Numbered from the stretch's first letter, positions 1 to 11,005 are shown. The stretch: DNA of 64,000 bases from Petunia secreta (GCA_029990175.1 JARKIP010000033.1:13499001-13563000), one strand, 5' to 3'. Made by a program: numbers and translations. The notes: a model not told the origin generated them from the sequence alone.

Positions 1-171
1 CGAACGTTAGCGGTTCCCGAGGCTTCTGAGACTTTTGATTGAGGTGAGCCGACCACACAGACCGTGGTGGCATACCGCCGGAGTCACTTAGAGATAGGAC
101 TCAGATTTCTTTGATGTATATTCATACTTTATTGAGTCACTCTTAGAATGCTCCAATTCTTTTGTGGATAT
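1..171 (+). repeat. Element A 5' LTR, left visible part
   Basis: These bases are identical to 14820-14990 of the 3' LTR. The stretch ends with GATAT, the target site duplicated when element B inserted. The rest of the LTR resumes at 7148. Confidence 0.95.
167..171. repeat. Target site duplication of element B, left copy (GATAT)
   Basis: GATAT directly precedes the TG end of B and is repeated at 7143-7147 right after its CA end. The intact copy of the target, at 14986-14990 in the other LTR of A, has GATAT once. Confidence 0.95.
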
Positions 172-1515
172 TGTTGCTCCCAAACGCACACGCAAGTATA
201 CGCGGTCGACAAGTAATAAAGTGATAAATCGAGTATCGTTCCCACGAGGACTATTCAGACTGAATTCTAGCAAACAATTTATATAAACTATTCAGGGATC
301 TTTTTCCAATAGTGAGGATTTATTAACTAAAGAACAGTGATTAAATAGTAAAAGTGAATTCAAGCAATGGAGCAAAACTTGGTTGTTATCAGTAATACGG
401 AGACGATCCAGGGTCAGAGTTACGAACAATCCAGTTGAGTTTTCCAATTGATTCCACTTCTTAAATCCCGGGTTACTAACTAACAGATTACATGTACCCG
501 TGAAAACCTTTCAGTTCTTCACGGTCTATGCAGGCTACTCCAATCCCTATATGTCTATGGGTTGAATCACGTGCACGCATTAACGAATTCTGTAATTAGT
601 TAAACTAGGCGAGCAAGTATATGTCTATCCTACTCACAAATTGGTTCCCCGATGCCCGGGTTCACAAACTAGTCCTATTCTTTCTTATTACGTAATTAAA
701 TCCCCTCTTTCGAGTTCAATCTAAAAACCATAGATAATGCGTAATAATCGGGCCCTGACAATTACACAAGTGAAATCAAGAAAGAATAAGTAACCCGTAA
801 TGGGATTCAGTTAATGGAAATCAATCTTCAAACATCAACCTTCATGAAATACTCTAACCCTAGAACGATATATTTAGCTACGCATACTCATAATAACAAC
901 ACAAGGAATTGATGTAATAATGAAATAATGATGAAATAAATTAATGGAAGGAAGAAAAACCCTTGTTCTTGATGTTATGAGCTCTCAAATTTGCTCCAAA
1001 GTCTGAACTCCCATGAAAAACTAAGTAAAAGAGTATTTATAGTGTTTACAAACACCTAGTAATAAGTTAGACCCAAGCCTAGACGAAATAGGACATAAAA
1101 ACGCGCACAAGGGGCGCTATAACGGGCGCCCCGCGCCTCGGAACGCGTGAGCTTGGACAGAGGACGTCGAAATCAGCCCGCTTTGGGCCTGCGGCGCGCT
1201 GGGAAACGCGCTGGAACACTGGGCGCGGTGGGGCCCGCGGGGCATGCCCTACAGCGCCAGGCCAATTTTCGTGTTTTCTCGCTCCTTTGCTCGCTCGTGT
1301 CGTGCCTTCGTGTGCTCGATCCAATCCTCAATCAAAATCCAATCTTTTCTTGCTCAATCAAGCTCTTAAAAGCTCCAATTACACTGCATAATAACCTACA
1401 CACACACGACATAAAATCAGTGTAAAACCACATTCACAAGCTACAAAACGAGCGAATAAGGTACTAAAACGTGAGGAAATATTAAGGAAATATAGGCATA
1501 AAATGCCAAACATCA
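172..1515 (-). repeat. Element B 3' LTR (left copy)
   Basis: This 1344-bp copy starts TGTTGCTCCC and ends CAAACATCA on the plus strand, and matches 5799-7142 except for about seven substitutions. One cluster of three adjacent changes lies near 1333-1336. Read as transcribed, it is the downstream LTR. It contains a GC-rich block at about 1100-1265. Confidence 0.96.
1033..1042 (-). promoter_or_regulatory. Candidate TATA box in element B left LTR
   Basis: On the minus strand this reads CTATAAATAC, a good plant TATA box, followed by an AT-rich leader. The same box is at 6660-6669. In the 3' LTR it could drive transcription out into the flanking DNA at lower coordinates. Confidence 0.5.
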
Positions 1516-1528
1516 CCACCCCACACTT
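1516..1528 (-). other. Polypurine tract of element B
   Basis: The minus strand reads AAGTGTGGGGTGG immediately before the TG start of the downstream LTR, which is where the plus-strand primer of an LTR element belongs. Confidence 0.85.
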
Positions 1529-3573
1529 GAACCTTTGCTCGCCCTCGAGCAAGTCACATCTCACTTCCCAACCTAGGTAAAACAGGTCTGCCTATGACTA
1601 CGGTTGATACCGACCATTGAACCAATGCACACATGACTACTATGGATCCACAAACATGCCAACAATTTACCAAAACCAAAAATATGAGAACAACCACCCC
1701 AAAACAACTCAAATGCACAAACTCAACTTATTGCAACCATGCTCCCACAAAATCACACCTATCTACTCAACCAAGAAACCATCAACTTCACCTATTTCAT
1801 GCAAACCATGTGCCCTCACCAAAATGAAGCAAGAGAGTGTCCCCCAAATATCACACATAACAATGAATATCAAGAATAGAATGGGGACAATAGCATAGAA
1901 AGAATTCACTCACTCTCATGAAAGTCTCACATGTCACACACAATGTACCATAGGCTTGCCCGTAGTGTAGGACTCCACTAATGTAAGCTCACTCCAATCG
2001 GGATTAACTAGGACTTTAGAAAGGTCGTAATGTAGGCTAAGGGGCGGGTAGGATACATATGGTAATAGTGACTACCTCCCTAAGCACTTTAATACATCAC
2101 AATTAATTAAGCACAAATCTCATCAAGCCACCCAATCAACTCTTCTACACATACACATTCTCAACAAGTAGCATTTTTTCTTTTAAGCACACACTAGCAA
2201 GGAATGAATATTCTTTTCTCTTTTTTTTCTTTTTCCACAATTTTTTTTCTTTTCAACTTTGCTATTTTTTTCTTTTCTTATCATTTCATTTTTTTCCAAT
2301 TTCATTAACTTCCATCCTTGCCAATGTTTTCCACTACTTCACAAATTTTTCAATTATCCCTCTTCATTAGCTCCACTCAAAAACCTCCCAATTCCAACCA
2401 CAACTCCAACATAACAACACAATATCAATAAAGTGCTTAAGGAGTAAAGGGCCAAAATAGACAATTTAGAATAAATGGGTAGGCTCGGGGTGTGGGTACC
2501 AACAAAAAGGGTCAAAGAAATCACAACAACAATTTTTTTTCAAGGTATATATGTAAGGGTAGGCAACTCAAAAGAAGGCCTTGTATCATTTCCCGACTAG
2601 AGCAAACCTAGGATTTCGCTTTGCACACACACGGGGCAAGTTCTAGACATTAATATGCAATATGGAGTAAACAAGAACATGCCTCACAACACACATTGCA
2701 CACAATCCACACAAAAAGGTTCCATCAACAACTCTCAACTAAGCATCTAGAATGCAACTTGTGGAAAATTAAGCACTAATGCACAAAGGTTAACAATCAA
2801 GTCAAGCAAGTGGACTCAAGCATCTCAAGGGGGTCGTTCCATGTTTTCTAGGCATGCATCTCAATTTAAAACCCAAGGACACCACAAATAGCACATGCAA
2901 TCAATTCAAGTCCATCGGTATCAAACAAATCAAAGGCACCTAGCATTCCACCTATTCCTTCGTCTAGGGTCATCTACAACTAACTATCCTAATCCTAAAA
3001 ATAAAAACTACCCGGTTCAAAGGCCTCCCTGTGGAAAAGAACCGAGGCCATAAGAAAAACCACGGGGTGGATGCCATGTACCACTAATAAAACTAAAAGG
3101 AAAATCTTTTTGCAATTTTTCATTGGTTTTCTAATTTTTTTTTCCATGTATTAAAGCAAGAAACAAATAAAAATAAAGTCAAGTGACAAAAGAAAAATCC
3201 TATGGTACATGCATCCCTAACCTCAAAAATAAATAAAGGCTAGTTCCCCACCCCACACTTAAACTAAGCACTGTCCTCAGTGCTAAAAATAAGCAAGCGC
3301 AAGGTAAAGAAAACTTCCCTGAAGATTCTAGTCCTTGGTGCTAGCATCCTCCAAGCTTCCATATAGTATGAGGTACTCAGACTTTCCTCATCAGGTCATC
3401 AACATTAGGCAAGGGTGAGGACACCCCACACTTAGCCTCGACATTACATGAACCTGCAATCCAAGAAAAAACAACAACTACGTGACACTCTAAATAAAAT
3501 AATACAACTACAAACTCGGGTTGCCTCCCGAGAAGCGCCTTAGTTAACGTCGTGGCACGACGACACTTTTAGC
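1529..3573 (-). other. Non-coding 3' region of element B
   Basis: This stretch of about 2 kb lies between the gag-protease stop codon and the purine tract, where an autonomous relative would carry polymerase and integrase. I see no RT, RNase H or integrase motif in any frame. It is rich in short A/C runs, with a thymine-rich patch at about 2215-2300 (plus strand). A short hairpin lies at its start (3548-3562). Small open frames at 1617-1898 have low-complexity Thr/Pro/His/Lys composition and look like chance. Confidence 0.75.
3548..3562 (-). other. Short GC-rich inverted repeat after the element B stop codon
   Basis: CGTCG and CGACG arms flank TGGCA. It lies 11 bases downstream of the stop codon of the gag-protease ORF, so the RNA could form a small hairpin there. 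A similar palindromic motif is, from memory, common in this position in related plant elements, but I cannot verify it here. Confidence 0.5.
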
Positions 3574-5658
3574 TCACTTCCAGCCTTTATGTCTTCTCTT
3601 CTTACGCCGAACTTTTACTTTCTTCCCTTCTTTTAGAGAACCCATCTTCAACTTCACATGTGGTTTACTTCCATCTTCTTGTTTGACACATTCAATCATA
3701 GAGCACTCTTCCACCTTAGCTATGTGCTCCTTCTCATCATAAACCTTGAAAGTAACCTTTTCTCCATGCGCTCCAACAGTCATCTCACCCAGCTCCATGT
3801 CAATAATTGCCTTCGAGGTGACTAAGAATGGCCTCCCCAAAATGATTGGAGCTTCTCGGTCCTCTTCATAATCTAGGACTATAAAATCAGCAGAGAATGT
3901 AAACTTACCAACTTTTAGCAACACATCCTCCAACTTACCATCAGGGTGAGTGAGAGATCCATCTGCCATCTTAAGAGTAACTGAAGAGGGCTTGATTGCT
4001 CCTAGCCCTAACCTTTTGCAAACAGACAGAGGCATGAGATTTATGCTCGCACCCAAATCACACAAGGCTCCAGTGATATTATGCCCTCCAATGGTACAAG
4101 GAATAGTAAACCTCCCAGGATCTTGAAGTTTTGGAGGTAGCTTACTCAAGATTGTGCTACACTCCTCAACTAAATCAACTGTATCTATCTCTTGAGGCTT
4201 TTTCTTCTTCACTAAAATTTCTTTTAAGAACTTCACAAAGGATGTCATCAATTCAAACACATCAGTCAAAGGAATATTAACTTGAAGTTCTTTCAACATA
4301 CTCACAAATTTTTTATACTGGGCCAGATCCTTCGATGGTAATAGTCTCTGCGGGAATGGTGGAGGTGGCAAAGGTGCCTCCTTTCTCTCTTCTTTCTTCT
4401 TTACCTTCTCCACTTTTTCAACTTTTTCTATTTCAGCTCTCTCTTCAGACTTGGCCATCAGCTCTCCACCTTCAATTAAGGTCACTGCAAGACATTGTTC
4501 AGGCTCTTTTTTAACAGTGCTTCTTTCTCCCACCAACTGTCCCAACTGGTGCTCCAAGTTCTTTTGAGCATTGGCAAGATCATGTATGACTTGTGCATGG
4601 GCTGCAGTGTCAGCTATCATTCTCTGCTGGCCTGCCATTATTTGCTTTAGCATATCTTCAACTGAACTGCTAACCTGCTGTGGTGGAGCTGGAAGTGGGT
4701 GGTAATTATTCGGGGCTCTCGTATTGCTTTGATAATACCCATTACCAAACTGGTTTTGACTCTGCAGCCTGTTTTGATTACCCACGTAATAAACTGACTC
4801 TGGATTAGAAGAGCAAACCTCTGTAGCATGGTCTTGACCACAAACCTCACAAAAGCTCTGGAGTTGTTGCACTGGAGCCACTGGTTGCTGAGTCTTTTGC
4901 AGAGCTAACTTGCTAATTTGATTGGAAATAGCATCCATCCTTGCCCTTAGCTCTGAAACTGCATCTAACTGAAGCACCCCTGCAGGTTTCTGCGTAATAG
5001 CTCTACCATCTCCCTGCCAATCAGGATTGCTCTGCGAAAACTTGTCAAGTAAATCATAAATCTGATCAAAATTTAAGGCCAGTACTTGGCCTCCAGCAGC
5101 AGCATCAACCACGATCTTAGTGTGTTGGTTCAGCCCCTCAACAAAAGTGTGTGCCACAACCTCATTGGATTGGTTGTGGTGTGGACAATCTCGCAATAAA
5201 GCTTTGAATCGCTCCCAGGCTGAATACAAGGATTCTCCTTCTAACTGTCTGAAGGACATAATTTCGCTCCTCAGCCGGGCTGTCTTGGCAGACGGATAAA
5301 ATTTAGCCAAGAACTTCTTAGCCAAATCCTCCCAAGTAGTGATAGACCCAGACTTTTCAGCCTTTAACCACTTCTTTGCTGCCCCAATCAGTGAAAACGG
5401 GAACAACGTCAAGCGAACATAATCAGTAGGAACACCCGCTGGTGTATAAGTATCACTGATCTCCAGAAAGTTCTGAATGTGTTGCTGCGGATCCTCATGA
5501 AGTAATCCACCATATTGTCCAGTCACATGCAGCAACTGAATCATGCCGGACTTAATCTCAAATCCCCCGGTGATAGCGGGCTTAACTATGCTCGATGCTA
5601 CTCCCTCCAGGCTGGAGAGAGCAACATCTCGCACAGCTAAAGCTTGGTCTTCTGCCAT
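3574..5658 (-). CDS. Element B Gag-protease polyprotein, intact
   Basis: The 694-residue protein should form the virus-like particle and cleave itself. The Gag core is at about residues 45-195, with the motif set typical of the plant retrotransposon gag family (FLEI...RLTLFPFSL...AKKWL...KFLAKFYP). A zinc knuckle CEVCGQDHATEVC is at about 270-282. Residues 400-450 are Glu/Lys-rich. An aspartic protease lies at about 510-640 with CDLGASINLMP as active-site segment and ILGRPFL as the hydrophobic-hydrophobic-Gly motif. DLGA instead of DTGA/DSGA is usual in Athila-like proteases. The start is the only upstream Met in frame and lies 117 bases from the primer site. There is no stop or frameshift, unlike every other gag in the window. 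RT and integrase are absent. Confidence 0.92.
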   Translation of the reverse strand: MAEDQALAVRDVALSSLEGVASSIVKPAITGGFEIKSGMIQLLHVTGQYGGLLHEDPQQHIQNFLEISDTYTPAGVPTDYVRLTLFPFSLIGAAKKWLKAEKSGSITTWEDLAKKFLAKFYPSAKTARLRSEIMSFRQLEGESLYSAWERFKALLRDCPHHNQSNEVVAHTFVEGLNQHTKIVVDAAAGGQVLALNFDQIYDLLDKFSQSNPDWQGDGRAITQKPAGVLQLDAVSELRARMDAISNQISKLALQKTQQPVAPVQQLQSFCEVCGQDHATEVCSSNPESVYYVGNQNRLQSQNQFGNGYYQSNTRAPNNYHPLPAPPQQVSSSVEDMLKQIMAGQQRMIADTAAHAQVIHDLANAQKNLEHQLGQLVGERSTVKKEPEQCLAVTLIEGGELMAKSEERAEIEKVEKVEKVKKKEERKEAPLPPPPFPQRLLPSKDLAQYKKFVSMLKELQVNIPLTDVFELMTSFVKFLKEILVKKKKPQEIDTVDLVEECSTILSKLPPKLQDPGRFTIPCTIGGHNITGALCDLGASINLMPLSVCKRLGLGAIKPSSVTLKMADGSLTHPDGKLEDVLLKVGKFTFSADFIVLDYEEDREAPIILGRPFLVTSKAIIDMELGEMTVGAHGEKVTFKVYDEKEHIAKVEECSMIECVKQEDGSKPHVKLKMGSLKEGKKVKVRRKKRRHKGWK

Positions 5659-5774
5659 TCCTGTAGGTAAAGATCAAGCAGGACCTAATACCTGAACAAC
5701 ACAAAACTCAAAACAAAAATTAAACCTGAATAGTAAGTAATAAACTGTTCAAAAAGAAATCAGTCAATAATTAG
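5659..5774 (-). other. Untranslated leader of element B
   Basis: A short AC-rich leader between primer site and gag start, with no ORF. Confidence 0.7.
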
Positions 5775-5792
5775 TCCCCGGCAACGGCGCCA
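5775..5792 (-). other. Primer binding site of element B (tRNA-Asp)
   Basis: The minus strand reads TGGCGCCGTTGCCGGGGA, the complement of the 3' end of plant tRNA-Asp, six bases from the end of the upstream LTR. The same primer is usual for Athila-type elements. The plus strand looks like a tRNA 3' end, but no tRNA gene is present. Confidence 0.93.
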
Positions 5793-5798
5793 AAAACT

Positions 5799-7142
5799 TG
5801 TTGCTCCCAAACGCACACACAAGTATACGCGGTCGACAAGTAATAAAGTGATAAATCGAGTATCGTTCCCACGAGGACTATTCAGACTGAATTCTAGCAA
5901 ACAATTTATATAAACTATTCAGGGATCTTTTTCCAATAGTGAGGATTTATTAACTAAAGAACAGTGATTAAATAGTAAAAGTGAATTCAAGCAATGGAGC
6001 AAAACTTGGTTGTTATCAGTAATACGGAGACGATCCAGGGTCAGAGTTACGAACAATCCAGTTGAGTTTTCCAATTGATTCCACTTCTTAAATCCCGGGT
6101 TACTAACTAACAGATTACATGTACCCGTGAAAACCTTTCAGTTCTTCACGGTCTATGCAGGCTACTCCAATCCCTATATGTCTATGGGTTGAATCACGTG
6201 CACGCATTAACGAATTCTGTAATTAGTTAAACTAGGCGAGCAAGTATATGTCTATCCTACTCACAAATTGGTTCCCCGATGCCCGGGTTCACAAACTAGT
6301 CCTATTCTTTCTTATTACGTAATTAAATCCCCTCTTTCGAGTTCAATCTAAAAACCATAGATAATGCGTAATAATCGGGCCCTGACAATTACACAAGTGA
6401 AATCAAGAAAGAATAAGTAACCCGTAATGGGATTCAATTAATGGAAATCAATCTTCAAACATCAACCTTCATGAAATACTCTAACCCTAGAACGATATAT
6501 TTAGCTACGCATACTCATAATAACAACACAAGGAATTGATGTAATAATGAAATAATGATGAAATAAATTAATAGAAGGAAGAAAAACCCTTGTTCTTGAT
6601 GTTATGAGCTCTCAAATTTGCTCCAAAGTCTGAACTCCCATGAAAAACTAAGTAAAAGAGTATTTATAGTGTTTACAAACACCTAGTAATAAGTTAGACC
6701 CAAGCCTAGACGAAATAGGACATAAAAACGCGCACAAGGGGCGCTATAACGGGCGCCCCGCGCCTCGGAACGCGTGAGCTTGGACAGAGGACGTCGAAAT
6801 CAGCCCGCTTTGGGCCTGCGGCGCGCTGGGAAACGCGCTGGAACACTGGGCGCGGTGGGGCCCGCGGGGCATGCCCTACAGCGCCAGGCCAATTTTCGTG
6901 TTTTCTCGCTCCTTTGCTCGCTCGTGTCGTGCCTTCGTGTGCTCGATCCAATCCTCAATTTTAATCCAATCTTTTCTTGCTCAATCAAGCTCTTAAAAGC
7001 TCCAATTACACTGCATAATAACCTACACACACACGACATAAAATCAGTGTAAAACCACATTAACAAGCTACAAAACGAGCGAATAAGGTACTAAAACGTG
7101 AGGAAATATTAAGGAAATATAGGCATAAAATGCCAAACATCA
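5799..7142 (-). repeat. Element B 5' LTR (right copy)
   Basis: The 1344-bp partner of 172-1515, next to the primer site, so it carries the active promoter. A GC-rich block at about 6727-6892 lies upstream of the TATA box in the sense of transcription. Confidence 0.96.
6660..6669 (-). promoter_or_regulatory. Candidate TATA box of element B
   Basis: CTATAAATAC on the minus strand, within the upstream LTR and about 860 bases before the LTR end. The next bases toward the primer site are AT-rich. Confidence 0.55.
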
Positions 7143-7147
7143 GATAT
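7143..7147. repeat. Target site duplication of element B, right copy (GATAT)
   Basis: Repeats 167-171 immediately after the CA end of B. Confidence 0.95.
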
Positions 7148-7294
7148 ATTCTTTTGGACTTCACCCTTTTATATTTATATATCCATTTATGATCTTTTCA
7201 CATTATTGTTCTTTTCCGCATCTTGTTTCATTGGTTCGCCTAGGCAAATGTTGTTTAGGTGCCATCACGAGCCCTTGGAAATTGGGTCGTGACA
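7148..7294 (+). repeat. Element A 5' LTR, right visible part
   Basis: Matches 14991-15137 with one difference. It ends TCGTGACA, directly before the primer site of A. Confidence 0.95.
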
Positions 7295-7297
7295 GTT

Positions 7298-7310
7298 TGG
7301 TATCAGAGCC
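7298..7310 (+). other. Primer binding site of element A (initiator tRNA-Met)
   Basis: TGGTATCAGAGCC complements the 3' end of plant initiator tRNA-Met and lies three bases after the LTR end. Confidence 0.93.
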
Positions 7311-7502
7311 CTAGGTTCTAATTCGAGTCCTAGGAGTCTTGGAGCAGTGTCTGAGTAGAGTCTTGCTTATGGGTATGTTGTCGACCATACTTATGAGCGA
7401 GAGGCTACAAGGGCATGTTAGGAAATGTTTTCCCTTCGTTTCATCTCTATTCGTACTGAGTAGCTTATATAGGTGCTGACCCTTTTTCGTGTATTGTATC
7501 AA

Positions 7503-8704
7503 ATGGCGAGGACACGAGCATCCTCAGCCAGGAGGGCTGCATCTTCTACACCCGCGTCTGCGGGAGAACCATCAGCACCTACGCAGCCGCCAGCTGCTAA
7601 GAAGACTCGGGCAGGTCGCCCGTCAGCCACTAGGCAGGACACAGCTATCCCTGCGGTGTCCGCAGCGACTCTATCAGCATCTATTCCCCCTGTGCCTGCT
7701 GTTGTGCCAGGCACCGTTGTGATCTCTTCAGAGGAGTATATGAGACTGAAGGCCTTGTCTAGCCATCAGGTCCCTGTCAGAGATGATGTTGCAGCTCCTG
7801 TTTCGGCTCCTCAGCCGACCACACCTGTTATGAGCACGCCTACTTTTGAGGCTGCTCCTGATCATATTGCCCAGCCTTCTGCTTCTGCTCCTCAGGCAGG
7901 TCCTGTTATTTCTACTCCTCCTATGGGCACTGAGGAGGTTGCCAAGAGGATAGAGTCATTCATGAAGCTTCAGCCTCCAGAGTTCGACGGTACCTCAGCT
8001 ACATGTACTGCCCAGAGGTACATTCAGAAGTGTGAGAAGATTTTGACAGTTCTTGGTACTAGAGACACCTTAGGGGTGCAGTGTGCTTCTTTCAGATTAT
8101 CGGGAGATGCAGAGACATGGTCGGTCTCCATGATGCGGCAGAGGTCTAGTGACCTCCCTCCTTTGTCTTGGGCTGAGTTCGTGTCTATGTTCATGAGCAG
8201 GTTCGTGCCCCAGAGTCAGCACGATGCTCAGAGGCGCGAGTTTGAGGGGTTGATGTGGCGCGGCGGATGGAGGATATCTTCGCCAGGGCTGACGCGGAGA
8301 GGGCGGCCAAGAGATCGCGTCAGTCTGGTGGGTATAGTGGATCCGCTCAGAGGGGTCAGGGTCATCAGGGCCGTTCTCAGTCTAGGCCCCAGGCTGCTGC
8401 TTTGCCTGCCCAGGATTTTTCTTCAGAGACCCCGAGGCCTCAGTCATCCCAGAGGCGGGGTGGCTCTTCGCAGTCTGGTCCGCCGCAGTGCGGGAGGTGC
8501 CATCAGAAGCATCATGGGAGGTGTTCGTCTGGAGGTGGTCATGGCAGAGGTGGTAGAGGCGGTAGAGGAGGTAGAGGTGATGGATGTTTTGAGTTTGGGT
8601 CTCCAGAGCACTATGTCAGGAGTTGCCCTTATGTTTCATCAGGTCGCCAGGGATCCGCAGCTATGCTACCATCTGGTCCTCAGGCCGCCAGGCCCGTTTC
8701 TTAG
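7503..8704 (+). pseudogene. Element A gag, broken by internal deletion, frameshift and stop
   Basis: The capsid gene starts MARTRASSARR, a start typical of Tekay-type gag, followed by an Ala/Pro-rich region and the gag core (RIESFMKLQPPEFDG, then the AETWSVSMM and SWAEFVSMFMSRFVP segments). At about 8250 the frame changes. The second frame resumes at ARRMEDIFARADAERAAKRSR, so a conserved stretch of roughly 100 residues is missing at the junction. The zinc knuckle near 8585-8625 reads CFEFGSPEHYVRSCP: the second cysteine has become phenylalanine. An in-frame TAG at 8702-8704 then cuts gag from protease, although the same frame continues open into pol. Confidence 0.88.
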
Positions 8705-10999
8705 ATTCCTCCTAGACAGCAGTCTCAGAGAGCTCCGGGTTCAGGAGGCTCGGCGCAGGTCTATGCTATGACTCGTCAGGATGCTGAGGCATCCAATGAT
8801 GTCATCACAGGTATTATTTCTGTCTGTGGCCGCGATGCTTATGCTCTTATTGATCTGGGGTCTACCTATTCGTATGTGTCGCCGGGATTTGCCCCTTGCT
8901 TGGGCAGGGATCTGGTCTTCTTAGATGATCCCTTTATGGTTGCCACCCCTGTCGGGTCTTCTATATGTGTAGATAGGGGTTATCGGCAGTGTATGATCTC
9001 CATCTGTGGTGTAGAGTCCTTAGTGGACCTGATGCTGCTCGATATGTCTGATTTCGATGTCATTATGGGCATGGATTGGCTGGCTTCCTATCATGCGACT
9101 TTGGATTGCCATGCCAAGTCCGTGACGATCGGGGCAGAGGGTGAGTCTCGGGTTGTATGGAGAGGTTCCAGGCCTTCTCCGAAGAGTAGGATCATTTCTT
9201 TCTTGGAGGCGCAGAGGATGATATCTAGTGGGTGCGAGGGATATATTGCTTCAGTTTGGGATGTCCAGGCAGAGGAGTTATCCCTTGATAGAGTTCCGGT
9301 TGTTTGTGAGTATCCGGATGTGTTTCCTGATGATTTGCCGGGTTTGCCGCCTATGCGGGAGATAGAGTTTTGCATTGATCTATTGCCAGGCACTCAGCCT
9401 AAATCTATTCCCCCGTATCGTATGGCTCCTGTTGAGTTGAGGGAGCTGAAGGAGCAGATTCAGGATTTGCTCGATAAGGGCTTCATTAGGCCTAGTGTGT
9501 CTCCATGGGGTGCCCCGGTATTATTTGTGAAGAAGAAGGATGGCTCTATGCGGATGTGTATTGATTACCGGCAGCTGAATAAGGTTACTATCAAGAATAG
9601 GTATCCTTTGCCGCGTATTGATGATTTGTTTGATCAGCTTCAGGGTGCTACCTTCTTCTCGAAGATTGATTTGAGGTCGGGGTATCATCAGTTGAGGATT
9701 CGGTCCGAGGACGTTTCCAAGACTGCTTTTCGTACCCGATATGGCCACTATGAGTTTCTGGTGATGTCTTTCGGGCTTACGAATGCCCCAGCTGCTTTCA
9801 TGGATCTGATGAACCGAGTGTTCAAGGCCTACCTTGACTCCTTCGTCATTGTGTTTATCGATGATATCTTGGTTTATTCGAGGAGCAGGGAGGAGCATGA
9901 GCAGCATTTGAGAGTTGTTCTTCGGACTCTGAGGGATCAGCAGTTGTATGCCAAATTCTCCAAGTGTGAATTTTGGCTCAGTTCTGTATCTTTCCTAGGT
10001 CACGTGGTGACCAAGGATGGGGTGTGTGTTGATCCAAAGAAGATAGAGGCCCTTCAGAGTTGGCCTAGGCCTACTTCTCCTACAGAGATTCGGAGTTTCT
10101 TAGGCTTGGCAGGTTATTATCGACGGTTCGTCGAGGGGTTTTCTTCTATTTCAGCACCTCTGACGAAGTTGACCCAGAAGAATGTTCCTTTCCTGTGGTC
10201 CGATGCCTGTGAGTCTAGCTTTCAGAAGCTTAAGACTCTGTTGACTTCAGCGCCAGTGTTGGCCTTGCCTAGTGGATCCGGGGGATTCACCGTATATTGT
10301 GATGCTTCGGGTGTTGGCCTGGGTAGCATTCTGATGCAGGAGGGTAAGGTGATAGCTTATGCCTCGAGACAGCTGAAGGTCCATGAGAAGAATTATCCTG
10401 TCCATGATTTGGAGCTGTTAGCTGTCGTGTTTGCACTGAAGTTGTGGAGGCACTATCTTTATGGCGAGCCATGTGAGATATTCACCGATCATAAGAGTCT
10501 CCAGTATTTGTTCACTCAGAAGGACTTGAACGGGAGACAGCGCCGCTGGTTAGAGCTGCTGAAGGATTATGATCTTTCTATCCGGTATCATCCCGGAAAG
10601 GCTAATGTTGTAGCCGATGCCTTGAGTAGGAAGTCCATGGGTAGCCTCGCCTATCTTGATGCTGATATGAGGCCGTTGGCCCGTGAGTTGCAGGCTTTTT
10701 CCATTAGTGGGGTTCGGTTTGATGATTCTGTTCCACGCCGGGTGCTTGCATATGTGGTGTCTCAATCGTCTTTAGCTTCCCAGATTCGGGAAAGGCAGTT
10801 CGAGGATCCTTATCTGAGAGATCTCCGGGACAGGGTCCTGAGTGGGGGAGTGTCCTCGTTCGTGATTGGTGATGATGGTGCTTTGCGGCTTAACGGCCGG
10901 GTATGTGTTCCAGCCATTATGGAGCTGAGGCAGATGATTTTGGCAGAGGCTCACAGTTCGAGATATTCCATTCATCCGGGTACTGCGGATGTATCATGA
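8705..10999 (+). pseudogene. Element A pol: protease, reverse transcriptase, RNase H, start of integrase
   Basis: The frame is open from the gag stop to 10999. The protease active site reads LIDLGSTYSYVS, where a Ser, Thr or Pro after Asp is more usual. RT shows all main motifs: KKKDGSMRMCIDYRQLNKVT, FSKIDLRSGYHQLRI, MSFGLTNAPAAFMDLMN and the catalytic FIDDILVYS. RNase H follows (YCDASGVGLG, LELLAVVFALKLWRHYL, FTDHKSLQYL, NVVADALSR). The frame ends just after the first two histidines of the integrase zinc finger (near HSSRYSIHPG), with a TGA at 10997-10999. A small deletion there removes the spacer of the finger; the frame resumes at 11006. RT and RNase H look complete. Confidence 0.92.
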
Positions 11000-11005
11000 T
11001 CTTAG

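Larger units (their letters stand above)
172..7142 (-). mobile_element. Element B: gag-protease-only LTR retrotransposon (TR-GAG-like, Athila-type primer site), 6971 bp
   Basis: Two 1344-bp LTRs flank an internal region read on the minus strand. It holds a tRNA-Asp primer site, one intact 694-codon gag-protease ORF, about 2 kb of non-coding DNA and a purine tract. There is no reverse transcriptase, RNase H or integrase. GATAT target duplications are perfect. The two LTRs differ at about seven positions, so the insertion is recent. The layout fits the terminal-repeat elements with only a GAG domain described in plants. Mobilisation by an autonomous partner is inference. Confidence 0.92.

Noticed and set aside
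1079..1425. ORFs of 81-92 codons on both strands in the B LTR, repeated at 6706-7066
   Set aside because: They arise from the GC-rich block of the LTR, occur because the LTRs are copies, and have no domain.
1617..1898. 93-codon Thr/Pro/His/Lys-rich plus-strand ORF in element B
   Set aside because: Antisense to the element, low complexity, and not conserved with any known domain.
5775..5792. tRNA-Asp 3' end
   Set aside because: Only the 18-base primer site is present; there is no cloverleaf.
9091..9907. Minus-strand ORFs of 100-128 codons
   Set aside because: Shadows of the element A pol frame.
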